NCBI GenBank assembly: GCA_949292185.1
Contig: CASEYP010000033.1
Span: 1-41,043 of the forward strand
Length of the DNA stretch: 41,043 bases
Reading direction: 5' to 3'
Source: an uncultured bacterium
Lineage (GTDB): Bacteria > Cyanobacteriota > Vampirovibrionia > Gastranaerophilales > Gastranaerophilaceae
Shown here: in pieces, positions 17,605-27,171 of the stretch
Numbering within the stretch: position 1 is the first letter of the stretch
Layout of the letters: the number at the start of each line of letters is the position of its first letter
The notes under the pieces: model-generated
Seen by the model: only the letters and a program-made list of their open reading frames with translations
Database searches by the model: none
Told to the model about the DNA's origin: nothing
Program-made: the position numbers and the translations under genes

Positions 17605-17922
17605 ATGGCATTGAATATTTTTGAAAAACGTATCAAGGCTTGGAATGAAAAATATCCACCCCTTGCCCCTGAAGTCCTACGTAAAATTAACAAGCTTGTT
17701 GAACAATATGACAAAAATCAACAAGTAGAAAAAGATTCTAAAGTTCTATCAATAACTGACGGGACAAAATTAGTCAGAGAATTTAAAGGTCGAAGATATA
17801 CCGTGCTTGTTTTACAAGACGGTTATGAGTTCAACGGTTCCAAGTATAAAAGTCTTTCTGCTGTTGCTAATAAAATTACAGGAACTCGTTGGAATGGTAA
17901 GAAATTTTTTGGAGTGGCATAA
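17605..17922 (+). CDS. DUF2924 protein, recombinase partner
   Basis: This 105-residue protein matches DUF2924: GTKLVREFKGRRYTVLVLQD at about residues 50-69, followed by GYEFNGSKYKSLSAVANKIT and GTRWNGKKFFGV. The family is usually found directly upstream of a serine recombinase, as here: its stop overlaps the recombinase start (TAATG). Its exact role is not established; an accessory DNA-binding or directionality function is plausible. GAGG lies 7 bases before the ATG. Confidence 0.88.
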   Translation: MALNIFEKRIKAWNEKYPPLAPEVLRKINKLVEQYDKNQQVEKDSKVLSITDGTKLVREFKGRRYTVLVLQDGYEFNGSKYKSLSAVANKITGTRWNGKKFFGVA

Positions 17923-19502
17923 TGGCAAAGAAAATCAGATGTGCAATTTATACTAGAAAATCAACAGAAGAAGGACTTGAACAAGATTTTAATTCTCTTG
18001 ATGCACAAAGAGAAGCTTGCGAATCCTATATAAAATCTCAAAAACACGAAGGTTGGAGTCTTTTAACTAAAAAATACGATGATGGCGGATATTCTGGCGG
18101 AACAATGGATCGTCCGGCATTTAAACAACTTTTGCAAGATATTGAAAATGATGAAATTGATATTGTTGTAGTCTATAAAGTTGATAGGTTAACGCGTTCT
18201 TTAATGAATTTTTCAAAGATTATTGAGATTTTAGACAAGCACAATGCCTCATTTGTTTCCATAACCCAGCATTTTAATACAACAACTTCTATGGGGCGAT
18301 TAACGCTTAATATTTTGCTATCATTTGCGCAGTTTGAAAGAGAAGTTACAGGAGAACGAATCCGAGATAAATTTGAAGCTTCAAGAAAAAAAGGGCTTTG
18401 GGTTAATGGTGCTACACCTTATGGGTACACGAAAGATGAACACCACATTCTACAACCTCAGCAACCTTTTGCAGATAACGTTAAATTCATTTTTGAAGAA
18501 TATCTTAAAGTTAAAAATGTTATTAAGCTAAAAGAGAGCCTTAATCAAAAAGGGATTCTTTCAAGAACAGGAAAACCATTTCCAAAATCAAATTTGTATC
18601 GAATGCTCGCTAACAAAGTTTATTTAGGCAAAATACCTCACAAAAACAAGGTTTATGATGCTCAACATTCTCCGATTGTTTCAGAAGAATTGTTTAATGC
18701 TGTTCAAAATCTGCTACTTTTAAATGCCACAGAACGCAAACATAGGACAAATGCAAAAGTTGGAACTCTGTTATCAGGATTACTTTATGATGATAAAGGT
18801 AACCTTATGTCTCCGACTTACAGCAAAAGCGGTAACAAGCTATACCAATATTATATTAGCCAAGCACTGAAAGACCCAAGCAGATGCGAGCGAGGTGATA
18901 TTACCAAAATTTCAGCAGGTGAAATTGAAAAGTATGTAAAATATGATTTGACAAAACTTTTGCAAGATACATTATTTATCCAAAAATATTTAGAAAATTA
19001 TTCAATCGAACAACAAACCAGTATTTTAAATACAATGCACGAATTTTGTCCTGATAAAGTATTTATTAGAACCGTTATAAAAAGGGTTGATTTGAACTTA
19101 AATTTAATCAAAATCAGCTACGATATAAATTATATAATCCAATATTTTGCAACGCTGGCATTTAATGCAAAATTTACATACACTCAAGAAGATGAACAGA
19201 TTCACACAAGAGAGCAAAATGTCAGAATATCGTTAACCCCGCAAAAGCAAAATAAAATTATTATCCCTGGGAAAGCTAATTATGATATGAAACTTATTCA
19301 GGCAATAGTAAAAAGCTTTTGGTATAACAAACTTGGAGCCGAAAGACGACTACCTCTAGAAGCGCGAAATGGCAATAATAAAAGATTGCGCAAGCTAAGA
19401 TTTTTACCACCAGAAATTATAGAAAGCATAATGAACGGCACCCAAGATCCAGAGTTGAATGTGAAAAAGCTTATTGCAATAGCCGATAAATATGTCAACT
19501 AA
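17922..19502 (+). CDS. large serine recombinase (site-specific integrase)
   Basis: This 526-residue protein has the resolvase catalytic domain at the N-terminus. The nucleophile Ser14 lies in YTRKSTEE. Also visible are YDDGGYSGGTMDRPAF (about 52-67), KVDRLTRS (86-93), and NILLSFAQFEREVTGERIRD (about 129-148). A recombinase domain follows (NQKGILSRTGKPFPKSNLYR), then a zinc-ribbon-like region without obvious Cys pairs. The C-terminus (PPEIIESIMNGTQDP...) recurs as a fragment at 27172-27258. It is the probable integrase of the island or of a nested element. A strong terminator follows. Confidence 0.93.
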   Translation: MAKKIRCAIYTRKSTEEGLEQDFNSLDAQREACESYIKSQKHEGWSLLTKKYDDGGYSGGTMDRPAFKQLLQDIENDEIDIVVVYKVDRLTRSLMNFSKIIEILDKHNASFVSITQHFNTTTSMGRLTLNILLSFAQFEREVTGERIRDKFEASRKKGLWVNGATPYGYTKDEHHILQPQQPFADNVKFIFEEYLKVKNVIKLKESLNQKGILSRTGKPFPKSNLYRMLANKVYLGKIPHKNKVYDAQHSPIVSEELFNAVQNLLLLNATERKHRTNAKVGTLLSGLLYDDKGNLMSPTYSKSGNKLYQYYISQALKDPSRCERGDITKISAGEIEKYVKYDLTKLLQDTLFIQKYLENYSIEQQTSILNTMHEFCPDKVFIRTVIKRVDLNLNLIKISYDINYIIQYFATLAFNAKFTYTQEDEQIHTREQNVRISLTPQKQNKIIIPGKANYDMKLIQAIVKSFWYNKLGAERRLPLEARNGNNKRLRKLRFLPPEIIESIMNGTQDPELNVKKLIAIADKYVN

Positions 19503-19510
19503 AAAAAGAT

Positions 19511-19538
19511 AAAAAAGCCGGGAGAACCCGGCTTTTTT
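19511..19538. terminator. bidirectional intrinsic terminator
   Basis: A perfect 12-bp stem AAAAAAGCCGGG/CCCGGCTTTTTT with an AGAA loop. It gives a T-run on both strands and separates the recombinase from the convergent DUF5681 gene. Confidence 0.92.
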
Positions 19539-19553
19539 AATCATTTATAATAC

Positions 19554-20051
19554 TTATTGACCTAAACGCTCTTGTAATACTTCAGTTAAAAGTTTTGAAA
19601 AACTATTACGCAGATGTTCCGGAATTCTAGCCCACTCACGTAAGATGCTACCATAAGTCTTTTCCACACGAATAACTTCTTCTTCCTCCGGATCATATTC
19701 CATCTCTGGTTCTTTAGAATTAAGTTCAAATAGACCCTTTTGTAAAAACATTCTTCTTGTTGGCCCATCATTTTCAAGAGCATCTGCAATACATTTATTT
19801 GCAAGAGCCTCTGCGCAGGTTATAAATTTTATTTCCCCATTCTCCGTTCTTATACGAATATTTTTACCTAGCCCGACCTCAATTCCTTCTTTTACACTCT
19901 TAATTTTTTTAGGACGCCCTTTGGGATTACCGGACTGACCTGACTTAAATTGATATTCTTTAGGTGGATTACAATAACCCACATTAGAAGATTTTTTCTT
20001 AGATTGTTTGCCACTTCTTTTTTTATTATTTTTCTTTGATTTCTTAGACAT
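19554..20051 (-). CDS. DUF5681 protein, methyltransferase partner
   Basis: This 165-residue protein starts with a very basic Lys/Ser tail (residues 1-23). The DUF5681 signature YQFKSGQSGNPKGRPKKIKS follows at about 33-52. The C-terminal half is acidic (EYDPEEEEVIRVE) and then helical. The family is common in phages and mobile elements, often beside DNA methyltransferases or terminases; its role is not known. It lies 2 bp downstream of the methyltransferase gene on the same strand, with AAGGAG upstream, so the two form an operon. Confidence 0.8.
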   Translation of the reverse strand: MSKKSKKNNKKRSGKQSKKKSSNVGYCNPPKEYQFKSGQSGNPKGRPKKIKSVKEGIEVGLGKNIRIRTENGEIKFITCAEALANKCIADALENDGPTRRMFLQKGLFELNSKEPEMEYDPEEEEVIRVEKTYGSILREWARIPEHLRNSFSKLLTEVLQERLGQ

Positions 20052-20053
20052 TT

Positions 20054-21340
20054 TTATTCTCCTTCTTTTTTTATAATTTCATGTTTATTACCTGTTAACT
20101 CTTCCCAGCGTGCAATAATTACATCACAATAATGTGGCGACAATTCAATCAATCTGGCTTGTCTTGAACATTGTTCAGCAGCAATCAATGTAGAACCACT
20201 ACCTCCAAAACAATCAAGAACAATATCACCATATACAGATGAATCAAGTAAAATATCCATTAACATTGCAGTTGGTTTCACCGTTGGATGAAGTTTTCTT
20301 AGTTTATTTGCTTGCTTGGTACTTGTATTCATTCCTTTGTAATCCCAAACATTTGTCCTATATCTACCATTTTTTCCAAGCTCAATATTATTTTTATATT
20401 TCCCAGTACCAGCTTGAAAAACAAAACATAATTCATGCTGTGATCTGTAAAAACTTCCCATGCCACCATTCAATTTATTCCAAACACATAGATTTAGAAG
20501 TTTGGGGTATACATTTTTACCAGCTGTCAAAATTTCGTTCAGATGACGCCAATCCATGAATATATAATGAATTGAATTCTCAATTGAAGCATTTTTAAGA
20601 TTCGCAAAACTTTTTGCAAGAAATTGTGTAAACTCGACTTCGGACATTTCCCCTGAAGCATTAGCAAATTCTTCATGACACTTCTGCGTTGTAACATTAC
20701 CTGCTATTTTAACGTTATAAGGTGGATCACTTATTACAACATCCGCCTTTTCAGAACCTAACAAAATTTGATAACTTTGCGGATTAAGAGCATCACCACA
20801 ATATAATAAATGTCTCCCGAGTTTGACTAAATCACCAGGTTTAACAATTTTTGGAACTGTAGCAGGAAGAGAATCATTTTGCTTACTTACATCATCATTA
20901 TTACCAAAGTCTAAATCACTACAATCAAACAATAGGTTATCCAATTCAATTGCAGTAAATCCCAACTCCTCAGGAGAGAATTTTAAATCCATGTCACCAA
21001 GTAAATCTTGAACTTCTAATTTCAAAGCTCCTAATTCAATTTCACCCATGTTTAAAATTCTATTAATTGCAATAGTAAATCCTCGTACCTCTTTTTTAGT
21101 TAAATTCTTGACCTCGACACTTGGTACATTTTCAAATGCTAACTTCTGAGCAGCGAGAACTAATATATCCCCAACAACCACATTATACTCATTATCGATT
21201 ACAACAGGACATTGAAACCCAAAGCGTTTAAGAACACTTACTGCTTGCTCAATCTCTTTTCTAGAAAACTTTTTAAAAGTAGCACATTGTAACTTGTTTG
21301 GATTGATAAATACTACATTCATTTTTTCTGTTTTTGGCAT
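20054..21340 (-). CDS. ParB-N fused to a beta-class DNA methyltransferase
   Basis: This 428-residue protein has a ParB/Srx-like N-terminal domain (about 8-100; PNKLQCATFKKFSRKEIEQAVSV is its start). A linker leads to a methyltransferase with DPPY at 205-208 before FGGSGST at 378-384, the beta-class order. N6-adenine or N4-cytosine methylation is expected. No cognate restriction enzyme is adjacent, so it may be an orphan methylase that protects the element or regulates expression. GGAGATAAAG lies just before the ATG. The architecture is typical of prophages and integrative elements. Confidence 0.9.
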   Translation of the reverse strand: MPKTEKMNVVFINPNKLQCATFKKFSRKEIEQAVSVLKRFGFQCPVVIDNEYNVVVGDILVLAAQKLAFENVPSVEVKNLTKKEVRGFTIAINRILNMGEIELGALKLEVQDLLGDMDLKFSPEELGFTAIELDNLLFDCSDLDFGNNDDVSKQNDSLPATVPKIVKPGDLVKLGRHLLYCGDALNPQSYQILLGSEKADVVISDPPYNVKIAGNVTTQKCHEEFANASGEMSEVEFTQFLAKSFANLKNASIENSIHYIFMDWRHLNEILTAGKNVYPKLLNLCVWNKLNGGMGSFYRSQHELCFVFQAGTGKYKNNIELGKNGRYRTNVWDYKGMNTSTKQANKLRKLHPTVKPTAMLMDILLDSSVYGDIVLDCFGGSGSTLIAAEQCSRQARLIELSPHYCDVIIARWEELTGNKHEIIKKEGE

Positions 21341-21583
21341 GCTTTATCTCCTTTTTTTGCCTACGCTTTAATATAAAAATTTGTGTATCAGGAGAAAAAC
21401 AAAATTTTCTTAAAGAATATTTTTTTAACTTGGCAACACAAATAAAAGCTGTTTTATTATTTAAAACAGCTCAAATTCCTCTGAATAAACAACTCATAAA
21501 CAGAACAAATTTCTATAGATATACCCAAACTCACTCATAATATTTTAAAAAATTTTGCACAAAATATTGCACACAACAAGTGA
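21341..21583. other. short non-coding gap between methyltransferase and XRE genes
   Basis: About 240 bp, AT-rich. It should contain the methyltransferase promoter and the end of the XRE transcript. I see no RNA gene and no strong hairpin. Confidence 0.3.
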
Positions 21584-21907
21584 CTAAAAATATTTTTGCA
21601 AAGTATTGATCATATCTACATAAATATCAAGTTGTTTTTCTGATGAAGTATTAATAATTTTTTGCAAATATACCTTTTGCTCGGAAAGCTCATTCTCACT
21701 TTTTATTCCAAAATCTTTCATAGAAAGATCTAAAACATCAATCATCTTTAAAAAATTATCCAACGCAGGATAATTTTTACCTGTTTCAATTTTACTTAAA
21801 TGCTTTTCACTAATTCCAATAATTTCTGCAAGCTGTGCTTGCTTTAAGCCTTTCTTTTTTCGAGCATTTTGAAGGATTTGCGCTATATATTTTTTGTCAA
21901 ATTCCAT
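21584..21907 (-). CDS. XRE-family (Cro/CI-type) transcriptional regulator
   Basis: From ATG 21907 this is 107 residues; an upstream in-frame TTG (21952) would add 15 but is less likely. The helix-turn-helix is at about residues 8-50: ILQNARKKKGLKQAQLAEII, GISEKHLSKIETGKNYP. A helical C-terminal tail follows (NELSEQKVYLQKIINTSSEK). It probably controls the methyltransferase operon, the divergent secreted-protein operon, or its own promoter. Its stop region is AT-rich, with no clear terminator. Confidence 0.88.
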   Translation of the reverse strand: MEFDKKYIAQILQNARKKKGLKQAQLAEIIGISEKHLSKIETGKNYPALDNFLKMIDVLDLSMKDFGIKSENELSEQKVYLQKIINTSSEKQLDIYVDMINTLQKYF

Positions 21908-21952
21908 TTCAATATACCTGTTACCTTTTCTAAAATAAACTACTTTTAACAA

Positions 21953-22260
21953 GTTCTAAACATTACACGTAACGGTTAAAAGCATAAGTATTCACATGTA
22001 TTGACTACTTTAGCTTATAGTTATTAATAGCCACATATATAGGATTGTTTGAATAAGTAACCTATTTAATAACTGGGGTACTATAAATTTTATTTATACT
22101 TTACTCAATACAGTAATTATATATGACGAATTATGTAGTTAAAAGTCACATATATTGATTATAACTTTATTTTGTTTTAAATTACATGTAGTTACAAATA
22201 TTACTTAATACAAAAAGTAAATATATGTAATTATGGTAGTTATTTTTAAGGAGAAAGATT
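21953..22260. promoter_or_regulatory. divergent AT-rich control region with a repeated TCACATRTATTGA motif
   Basis: About 300 bp between the XRE gene and the secreted operon. TCACATGTATTGACTA (21992-22007) and TCACATATATTGATTA (22146-22161) are near-identical and both contain a -35-like hexamer (TTGACT, TTGATT). The second is followed after 17 bases by TAAATT (22178-22183), a plausible -10. The repeated motif could be the XRE operator. AAGGAG precedes the ATG at 22261. Confidence 0.4.
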
Positions 22261-23505
22261 ATGAAAAAGTTATTACTAACCTGCTGTATAGCATCCGGTA
22301 TGGTTTTTACAAGTATTACTGCAGTAAATGCTATTGAACTAAAAACTCCAGCAATTACAGGATTAAAAACTACTCCTACTTTAACAGCAAAAACTTCAGC
22401 AAAAGCTTCCGCACAAAATGCTGCAAATGAAAAATACAAGAAAGAATATCAAGCTAAACTAGCAGAACAATCAAAAAAATTAGAAGCAGTAAAAGCTTAT
22501 GATAAAACAGCAAGATTAGAATTAGCAAAAGTTATTTTATCAAATGAACAATACAATGAAATCAAAAACTTAAAAGGCGAAGAACAAGATACAAAACTTA
22601 ATGAAGCTTTAGTTACTACCCTAAGTGATGAAGCTTTTGTTCAAACATATGCCGAATACAATGCAACACAAAAAGCAGCGTATTATAATGCAGCTCAAAA
22701 AGTACAAATTGCTGACAATAGATATAAAAATGTATCAAATGAAATTACAGCACCATTAAAAGCAATTGTTGATGGTGACGTTAGTGCAATATCTTCAAAA
22801 GATGAATTAAAAAATGCTGCAGGATTAATTCTTGGTATAAAAAAGAATTTAGGAACGAATGCAGCAGTAAAAAAAGCTATACGAAAAGCAAATAAGGCTA
22901 ATGATATTATTGTAACAGTTCCTGAAACTGAAAGAGTTATATATCCAGAAACTGGTGTTGTTGGTAGTATCAATAAACAACTTGCTGATGTTGACCACTC
23001 TGTAAAAGGAGCAAGTCACACTTTAGCAAACATTCTTTATACAAAAGAAGATTTAAATTCTTTAAATGCAATACAAAATAACAACGATTTATCTGCAGCA
23101 GAAAAATCTGCAGAATATAAAAAACTGGCAAAAGAAACCATTGATAAATCTTTAGCTGATGGTAGCCTACAAAATCGTTTTGATAAAATGACTCCAGCTC
23201 AGAAAAAAGAATACACAGATGCAGTACAAAAGATTATGGATGGTGCAGCTTCATATACAGGAATTGCTCTTGCATGTACAAAACTTGGATTTAACATTTC
23301 AAGAAATCCATTAATTGCAGCACCTTTAGTATTTGAAGTTGGAGCATTGAAAGATACAGGATCACTTGTAAAAGAAAGTGCAGGGGATTTAACTAAATCA
23401 ATTAGCCAACTTAAAAAAATAAATAAAGCAGTTGGTATTACAATAGAACAACCAACTACAGCATCTACAAGTAAAATAAAACCTGTAAATTTCTTAAAAA
23501 AATAA
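22261..23505 (+). CDS. secreted helical protein, unknown function
   Basis: This 414-residue protein has a Sec signal peptide (MKKLLLTCCIASGMVFTSIT...AVNA, about 24 residues). An Ala/Lys/Asn-rich, strongly helical mature part follows, with coiled-coil-like stretches (EYQAKLAEQSKKLEAVKAYD; NAAGLILGIKKNLGTNAAVK). Near residues 325-365 there is a mildly hydrophobic segment. No catalytic motif or family is recognised. It is the first gene of a three-gene same-strand run of exported proteins. The hairpin at 23521-23553 may attenuate transcription into the next gene. Confidence 0.7.
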   Translation: MKKLLLTCCIASGMVFTSITAVNAIELKTPAITGLKTTPTLTAKTSAKASAQNAANEKYKKEYQAKLAEQSKKLEAVKAYDKTARLELAKVILSNEQYNEIKNLKGEEQDTKLNEALVTTLSDEAFVQTYAEYNATQKAAYYNAAQKVQIADNRYKNVSNEITAPLKAIVDGDVSAISSKDELKNAAGLILGIKKNLGTNAAVKKAIRKANKANDIIVTVPETERVIYPETGVVGSINKQLADVDHSVKGASHTLANILYTKEDLNSLNAIQNNNDLSAAEKSAEYKKLAKETIDKSLADGSLQNRFDKMTPAQKKEYTDAVQKIMDGAASYTGIALACTKLGFNISRNPLIAAPLVFEVGALKDTGSLVKESAGDLTKSISQLKKINKAVGITIEQPTTASTSKIKPVNFLKK

Positions 23506-23520
23506 TTAATTAACAGAACT

Positions 23521-23553
23521 AAAAGAGCAATATAAATATTATATTGCTCTTTT
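23521..23553 (+). terminator. intrinsic terminator or attenuator between secreted genes
   Basis: A perfect 15-bp stem AAAAGAGCAATATAA / TTATATTGCTCTTTT with a 3-base loop and a T-run to 23555. The ribosome site of the next gene follows at once, so some read-through is likely. Confidence 0.85.
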
Positions 23554-23568
23554 TTATAAGGAGAAAGT

Positions 23569-25170
23569 ATGAAAAAAGTTTTATCAATTATTTTAGGGAT
23601 TGGTTTTGTTATAAATTCATATTTTATAAGTGCATCTGCTCTTGAAGTAACTACACAAGGTCGAGGAATTGCACCTCTTAGTGGATATGATATTGAAGCT
23701 ACTCGCACGCAAGAAGATATTTATATGAATAAAAAAGCAAACGAATCAAAAACAGAATTTATGCACACTCAACAAATCAAAGAAGCTAGTAGACAAGCGG
23801 AAAAAAGAAAAAAAGAAGATAAACGTCTTTCAGGAGCTGTAAGAACAGCCGTTGTAACTCTAGCCAGAGAACGAGCAGACCACAATGCTATAGATAATTT
23901 AGTAAATGATATTTTAGGAGTAAATGCCACCAAAAATCCACAAGTAGCAGCTAAATTAAATGAGATTTATTCTCAAGTAGATGTGTTTACGACTAACAAA
24001 ACTTATAAAGGTGAAGTAATTGATAACAATTATGTAGCCAACGTAGTTATGACAATAGATGAAACAGCATTTAGAAAACGTATTTCAAACCTAGGTATTG
24101 CTTTACATGCACTTGATGTAAAATCTCAAAATATACTTGTGGTTATGGACGAGTTTTTCACAACTCCAAGTGATATGCATACAAATGTTTTAACAAAAGA
24201 AGTAACAACATACGATTACAAATACAATGAAAGAGATAAAGAAACTGTAAAAGCTTCTTATAAAGATTCAAATAAATCAAACAGTTCAGCAGGATACGGA
24301 AATTGGTATGGTGCAGGCTATGGTAAATCCTCAGATAGTAGTTCAACTTCTGCCAATTATGGAAATTATGTAGATTATTCAAAAAATCAAAGTGAATTTT
24401 TCCAAAATGTAAAAGAATATGCACCAAAAAATCCAAAAGCTCAAAATATTAACTTAACATTACCTGAATTACAAAAAGCTTTTAAAAATTCCGGAATTAC
24501 AGTTATTGATAATTCAATGTTTAAAAGCAAATATTTTAAAGGTAAACCTATATCCTCAGATCAATTATCAAACTCTGAAGAATTAGTTAAATATGTAAAA
24601 TATGCACAAACTGATGCTAAAGCAGATTTCTTTGCAATAGGGATTTCTTATATTACAGACAATGGAGTAGATGCAAGCACTGGAATGAGAGCAAGTAGCG
24701 GTGTTGTAAATATGGTTATATACTCAACTCAAGATGGTAAAGCTATTGCAAGTGGAACATTCCAAGCTTCAGCAGTAGGGGATACTGCAGACACAGCACG
24801 ACGTGCCGTTGCAACTAAACTTGGTACAGGACTTGGTAACGAATTAGCTAAACAAATTCAAGATGATTATAAAGACCGTACAATGTATGGTACGGAATAT
24901 ACTTTAGAAGTTAAAGGTAATTTCTTACCTATAGAAAGAGTTAATATTACTAAAGCTCTAAAAACAGTTGAAGGTATTCAAAATGTTTCTTTAAAATCAT
25001 CAGATAATAACAAATTAGAATATACAGTTAATTATAATGGTTCAGAACCCGTAGGTGACACTATATTTATGCAATTAGTTGATACTTCTGCAAAATTTAA
25101 CAATTACAATTTTACAATCAATCGTGGGCAAATTATTTTTGAACCAATCAAAGGAAATGAAAGTTTATGA
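23569..25170 (+). CDS. secreted protein, possibly CsgG/LPP20-like, unknown function
   Basis: This 533-residue protein has a signal peptide (MKKVLSIILGIGFVINSYF...SASA). An N-terminal helical, charged part is followed by a low-complexity Ser/Gly/Tyr segment (about 240-262: SSAGYGNWYGAGYGKSSDSS). The middle domain reads ADFFAIGISYITDNG...VNMVIYSTQDGKAIASGTFQ and TADTARRAVATKLGTGLGNE. This resembles exported proteins of the CsgG/LPP20/FlgT type by eye. A C-terminal alpha/beta domain (EYTLEVKGNFLPIERVNITK) ends it. The stop overlaps the next ATG (ATGA). It is probably part of an envelope complex; this is low-confidence inference. Confidence 0.65.
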   Translation: MKKVLSIILGIGFVINSYFISASALEVTTQGRGIAPLSGYDIEATRTQEDIYMNKKANESKTEFMHTQQIKEASRQAEKRKKEDKRLSGAVRTAVVTLARERADHNAIDNLVNDILGVNATKNPQVAAKLNEIYSQVDVFTTNKTYKGEVIDNNYVANVVMTIDETAFRKRISNLGIALHALDVKSQNILVVMDEFFTTPSDMHTNVLTKEVTTYDYKYNERDKETVKASYKDSNKSNSSAGYGNWYGAGYGKSSDSSSTSANYGNYVDYSKNQSEFFQNVKEYAPKNPKAQNINLTLPELQKAFKNSGITVIDNSMFKSKYFKGKPISSDQLSNSEELVKYVKYAQTDAKADFFAIGISYITDNGVDASTGMRASSGVVNMVIYSTQDGKAIASGTFQASAVGDTADTARRAVATKLGTGLGNELAKQIQDDYKDRTMYGTEYTLEVKGNFLPIERVNITKALKTVEGIQNVSLKSSDNNKLEYTVNYNGSEPVGDTIFMQLVDTSAKFNNYNFTINRGQIIFEPIKGNESL

Positions 25171-27116
25171 AACAATTAATTCTTTTTTTATTAGGGGCAT
25201 TACTTCTATGCCCCCCTTTTTCTTATGGTAGTGAAACTAATTCAATTAAAACATATCCTGTTAAAGGTTTATTTTTATCAAATGGAGCTACAAGTGATGA
25301 ATTTAGAACCTTATATGACAATAAAGTAAATAAAGATATGTTTATTGGTAAATTTATCCAAGAATACAAAAGCAATTTTGCAAATTCAATAGATGAAATT
25401 AATGATTTAAATAAATATAAAACACTTGTCAGTTATATTAGTATTCCTAGGGTATCAAAATATATCGATAAAAGACCCAATGGAGATATAATCTATTTAC
25501 CATTAACTTTAAGTTTAAACTTTGTGAATATTATTAGTGGTGAAACAATATATTCAAACTCTAAAACAATATATGGTTCAACACTAACTGACGACTATCA
25601 AACAATCAGTAATATTTATAAAGAAAATTATAATAAAGCTATAGACAATTTGATAACAGAATCCAAAGCAAACTTTCATCCATTTGAAATTCCAGTAAAA
25701 GTCATAGATAATTATAAAAACTTATACATTCTAGACAAAGGATCTGAATCTGGCATAGCCGAAGATGATGAATTATTCGATGAAAATTCAAACCAACTCT
25801 CTATCATATACTCAACTGTTGGTTATTCTATTGGTAAAAACGAATTTGGATACAATATTGCACCTAATACAACATTTATAAAACAAGCAAATAATGGTGG
25901 TATAAATCAAATAAAAAAACCAAAAGTTCTACTAATAAATGATGTTGCAAATGAGTCAATTTATGATTTGTTATCAAGTAGCCTTGGCGAAGATTCAAAA
26001 ATAAATCTTCTAACAATAAATCCTACTTTTAATACAATGAGAAGCACAGTTTTAAAACTTAATAACTTAACATCAATAGAAAATGAACAACTTCAAAGAA
26101 ATTTACCGGATTACTTTTTATATTTCACATTTACAAAACCAATAAAAGCAAGTATAACCTTAAATAGAACAGGTTTAAAAAATGAATATTTTAATATGAT
26201 GGCCTGCGGTATAATTTTTGATAAATCAGGGAAAATTGTATTCTCACAATGCGCTGATGAAACTTCTGATGGTAGAGCTAGTAACAAACAATATGGAGCA
26301 TCTGATCACGATAGAATAGAAATTTTATCAAAAAATTTAATCGGTAAACTTTCTGAAAAAATTAATGAACAAATTAATTTTAAAGAATTTGAATTCAAAA
26401 TCAAAGATATAAACAATAACGAAATCATACTTGAAGATAAAACTGAGAACTTAAGAGAAGGTAATAGCATTACACTCTACAAAAAAATAAAAGCTGATAA
26501 TAATGAATATTTAATACCAATGTATAAATATAATGTTATAGAAGTTTCAAATGGATTAGCAAAGTGTCAATTTGATTTTCCGTATCTTGATAATGCTGAC
26601 AAAGCATCAAAATCAAATATTGCAAAATCTACAATAATTGTTTCTCCAAATGGTTCTAATTTTTATCAAGTTTCTACAGATAATATGGCTATGGACGGTA
26701 ACGAAATCGAACTTACCAACTTAGATAAATTTACATTACCAATTTTAGGTGCTGGACTTAAAAAACCTTTAGCTCTAGAAAATAGTATTATTACTAATAA
26801 AGTGGCAATGATAAATAATTCAGCAATGTTTAAAACTAACTTAAAAATCTCAGAAAATAATTCTGATCTAATAATAAAACCTATCTACAAAATCAATCTT
26901 AAAAAACATAAAGTAGAAGGTTACACACAAATCAACACTTATAAAATACTTGCAGGAGTAGAAACATATAAGAATAATAAAAAAATCACGCAAAAAACAC
27001 TTACCCAAGAAGTTACAATAACATTACCATTGAAAAACTACCAAGAACTTTTAATGTATGAACTTCAAAAAGCAATATATCCATTATTACAACTAAATGT
27101 TTCTGCAATTAAATAA
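25167..27116 (+). CDS. secreted protein, possibly FlgT-like, unknown function
   Basis: This 649-residue protein has a signal peptide (MKQLILFLLGALLLCPPFSYG). The mature protein is beta-rich. Two regions resemble short FlgT C-terminal-type barrels: LYILDKGSESGIAEDDELFD near 191-210, and IKDINNNEIILEDKTENLRE near 412-431. Between them is a domain starting KPKVLLINDVANESIYDLLS. It is coupled to the upstream gene by ATGA overlap. No flagellar gene is nearby, so any FlgT-like role is doubtful. The pair more likely works in an outer-envelope assembly. Confidence 0.65.
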   Translation: MKQLILFLLGALLLCPPFSYGSETNSIKTYPVKGLFLSNGATSDEFRTLYDNKVNKDMFIGKFIQEYKSNFANSIDEINDLNKYKTLVSYISIPRVSKYIDKRPNGDIIYLPLTLSLNFVNIISGETIYSNSKTIYGSTLTDDYQTISNIYKENYNKAIDNLITESKANFHPFEIPVKVIDNYKNLYILDKGSESGIAEDDELFDENSNQLSIIYSTVGYSIGKNEFGYNIAPNTTFIKQANNGGINQIKKPKVLLINDVANESIYDLLSSSLGEDSKINLLTINPTFNTMRSTVLKLNNLTSIENEQLQRNLPDYFLYFTFTKPIKASITLNRTGLKNEYFNMMACGIIFDKSGKIVFSQCADETSDGRASNKQYGASDHDRIEILSKNLIGKLSEKINEQINFKEFEFKIKDINNNEIILEDKTENLREGNSITLYKKIKADNNEYLIPMYKYNVIEVSNGLAKCQFDFPYLDNADKASKSNIAKSTIIVSPNGSNFYQVSTDNMAMDGNEIELTNLDKFTLPILGAGLKKPLALENSIITNKVAMINNSAMFKTNLKISENNSDLIIKPIYKINLKKHKVEGYTQINTYKILAGVETYKNNKKITQKTLTQEVTITLPLKNYQELLMYELQKAIYPLLQLNVSAIK

Positions 27117-27136
27117 AAACATAAAAAAAAGAACCA

Positions 27137-27170
27137 AAAGAGTTATAGTACCAAATCGCTATAACTCTTT
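27137..27170 (+). terminator. hairpin after the secreted operon
   Basis: A 12-bp perfect stem AAAGAGTTATAG / CTATAACTCTTT with a 10-base loop. The T-run is short, so termination may be incomplete. The recombinase-derived fragment begins directly after it. Confidence 0.65.
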
Positions 27171-27171
27171 A

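Noticed and set aside
18325-18531. Second plus-strand frame within the recombinase
   Set aside because: It is an out-of-frame shadow of the recombinase coding sequence, which itself is intact.
23569-27116. Flagellar genes
   Set aside because: The resemblance to FlgT-type domains is faint and no other flagellar gene is present, so no flagellar role was assigned.
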